Below, piece by piece: positions 5,323-5,615 of a stretch of 5,615 nt of DNA; positions within the stretch are counted from its first letter, which is position 1, and the number at the start of each line of letters is the position of its first letter. Made by a program: the position numbers and the translations under genes. The stretch lies in NCBI GenBank assembly GCA_027064785.1, contig JAMOPE010000442.1:1-5615 (forward strand), given 5' to 3'. Below the pieces are notes generated by a model that had not been told where the DNA came from, ran no database searches, and saw nothing but the letters and a program-made list of their open reading frames with translations. The DNA is from Geobacteraceae bacterium. GTDB lineage: Bacteria; Desulfobacterota; Desulfuromonadia; Desulfuromonadales; Geopsychrobacteraceae.

Positions 5323-5615
5323 GTGGATAAATTAAAAGTAAGTCTGATCAGCCTCGGTTGTCCGAAAAATCTGGTTGATTCTGAAGTGATGCTCGGACAT
5401 TTGCCTGTTGATCGTTACGAAATCACCCTCGAAGAGGCTGAGGCTGATATCATCATTGTCAATACCTGCTCCTTTATCAATGATGCCAAAGAGGAATCGG
5501 TCGATACAATTCTCGAGGTTGCAGACTATAAGGAAAGTGGTCGTTGCAAGCTGCTGGTTGTTGCCGGTTGTTTGCCGCAGCGTTATCATGAGGCTCTCCC
5601 TGAACAGCTTCCGGA
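5323..5615 (+). CDS. rimO: Ribosomal protein S12 methylthiotransferase RimO, N-terminal part (3' end outside window)
   Basis: A GTG start at 5323 opens a frame that runs off the right edge (97 full codons plus 2 nt). The product begins with the methylthiotransferase N-terminal domain: [37 protein letters not shown] and [12 protein letters not shown]. Cys13, Cys49 and Cys83 are the three ligands of the auxiliary 4Fe-4S cluster. The radical-SAM CxxxCxxC motif and TRAM domain would lie beyond the window. RimO methylthiolates a conserved aspartate of ribosomal protein S12. '[11 protein letters not shown]' with 'CSFI..AKEES' points to RimO rather than the tRNA enzyme MiaB, whose N-terminus reads more like 'GCQMN..DSE'. 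The start is preceded by a weak GGAAACGGAAAC purine stretch; no ATG lies close upstream in frame. It follows yajQ by 17 nt. Confidence 0.93.
   Translation, partial: MDKLKVSLISLGCPKNLVDSEVMLGHLPVDRYEITLEEAEADIIIVNTCSFINDAKEESVDTILEVADYKESGRCKLLVVAGCLPQRYHEALPEQLP

Overview
The window looks like an ordinary chromosomal stretch of a Gram-negative bacterium, probably in or near the Desulfuromonadia (Geobacter/Desulfuromonas/Pelobacter-type 'deltaproteobacteria'). This rests on protein style (the RimO N-terminus, the CheA/CheY type), on the LolA outer-membrane lipoprotein chaperone, and on moderate GC. It is an inference from remembered families, not a search. All genes are on the + strand.

Region 1 (1-2498) is a chemotaxis operon: the end of a CheW coupling protein, a stand-alone CheY that overlaps it by 8 bp, and a CheA kinase with P1, P2-like, P3, P4 and P5 regions. 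Together they form the core signalling set: receptor arrays bind CheW and CheA, CheA autophosphorylates on His46, and the phosphoryl group goes to Asp54 of CheY. CheA has a shortened loop between its N and G1 boxes. Region 2 (2508-3443) is a cation diffusion facilitator family transporter of the ZnT9-like branch, starting 9 nt after cheA and so probably co-transcribed with it.

Region 3 (3519-5615) holds envelope and housekeeping genes: lolA (periplasmic lipoprotein carrier), yajQ (small nucleotide-binding protein) and the start of rimO (ribosomal protein S12 methylthiotransferase, cut by the window edge). Between lolA and yajQ sits the most interesting object: a GxxExxY-family gene (PD-(D/E)XK nuclease fold) packed between two 30-bp inverted arms (4321-4350 and 4718-4747). 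Each arm is built of three 10-nt units around CACAGAT, and the arms match at 25 of 30 positions. The left arm is translated as the protein's N-terminus and the right arm begins 5 nt after the stop. The unit has lower GC (about 38% by hand count) and different codon use from its neighbours, and looks like a small one-gene cassette inserted between host genes.

Between the cassette and yajQ is a possible 22-codon ORF with a very good Shine-Dalgarno that overlaps the yajQ start. No tRNA, rRNA, CRISPR array, classical transposase or convincing intrinsic terminator was seen. No stretch longer than about 110 bases lacks a gene.
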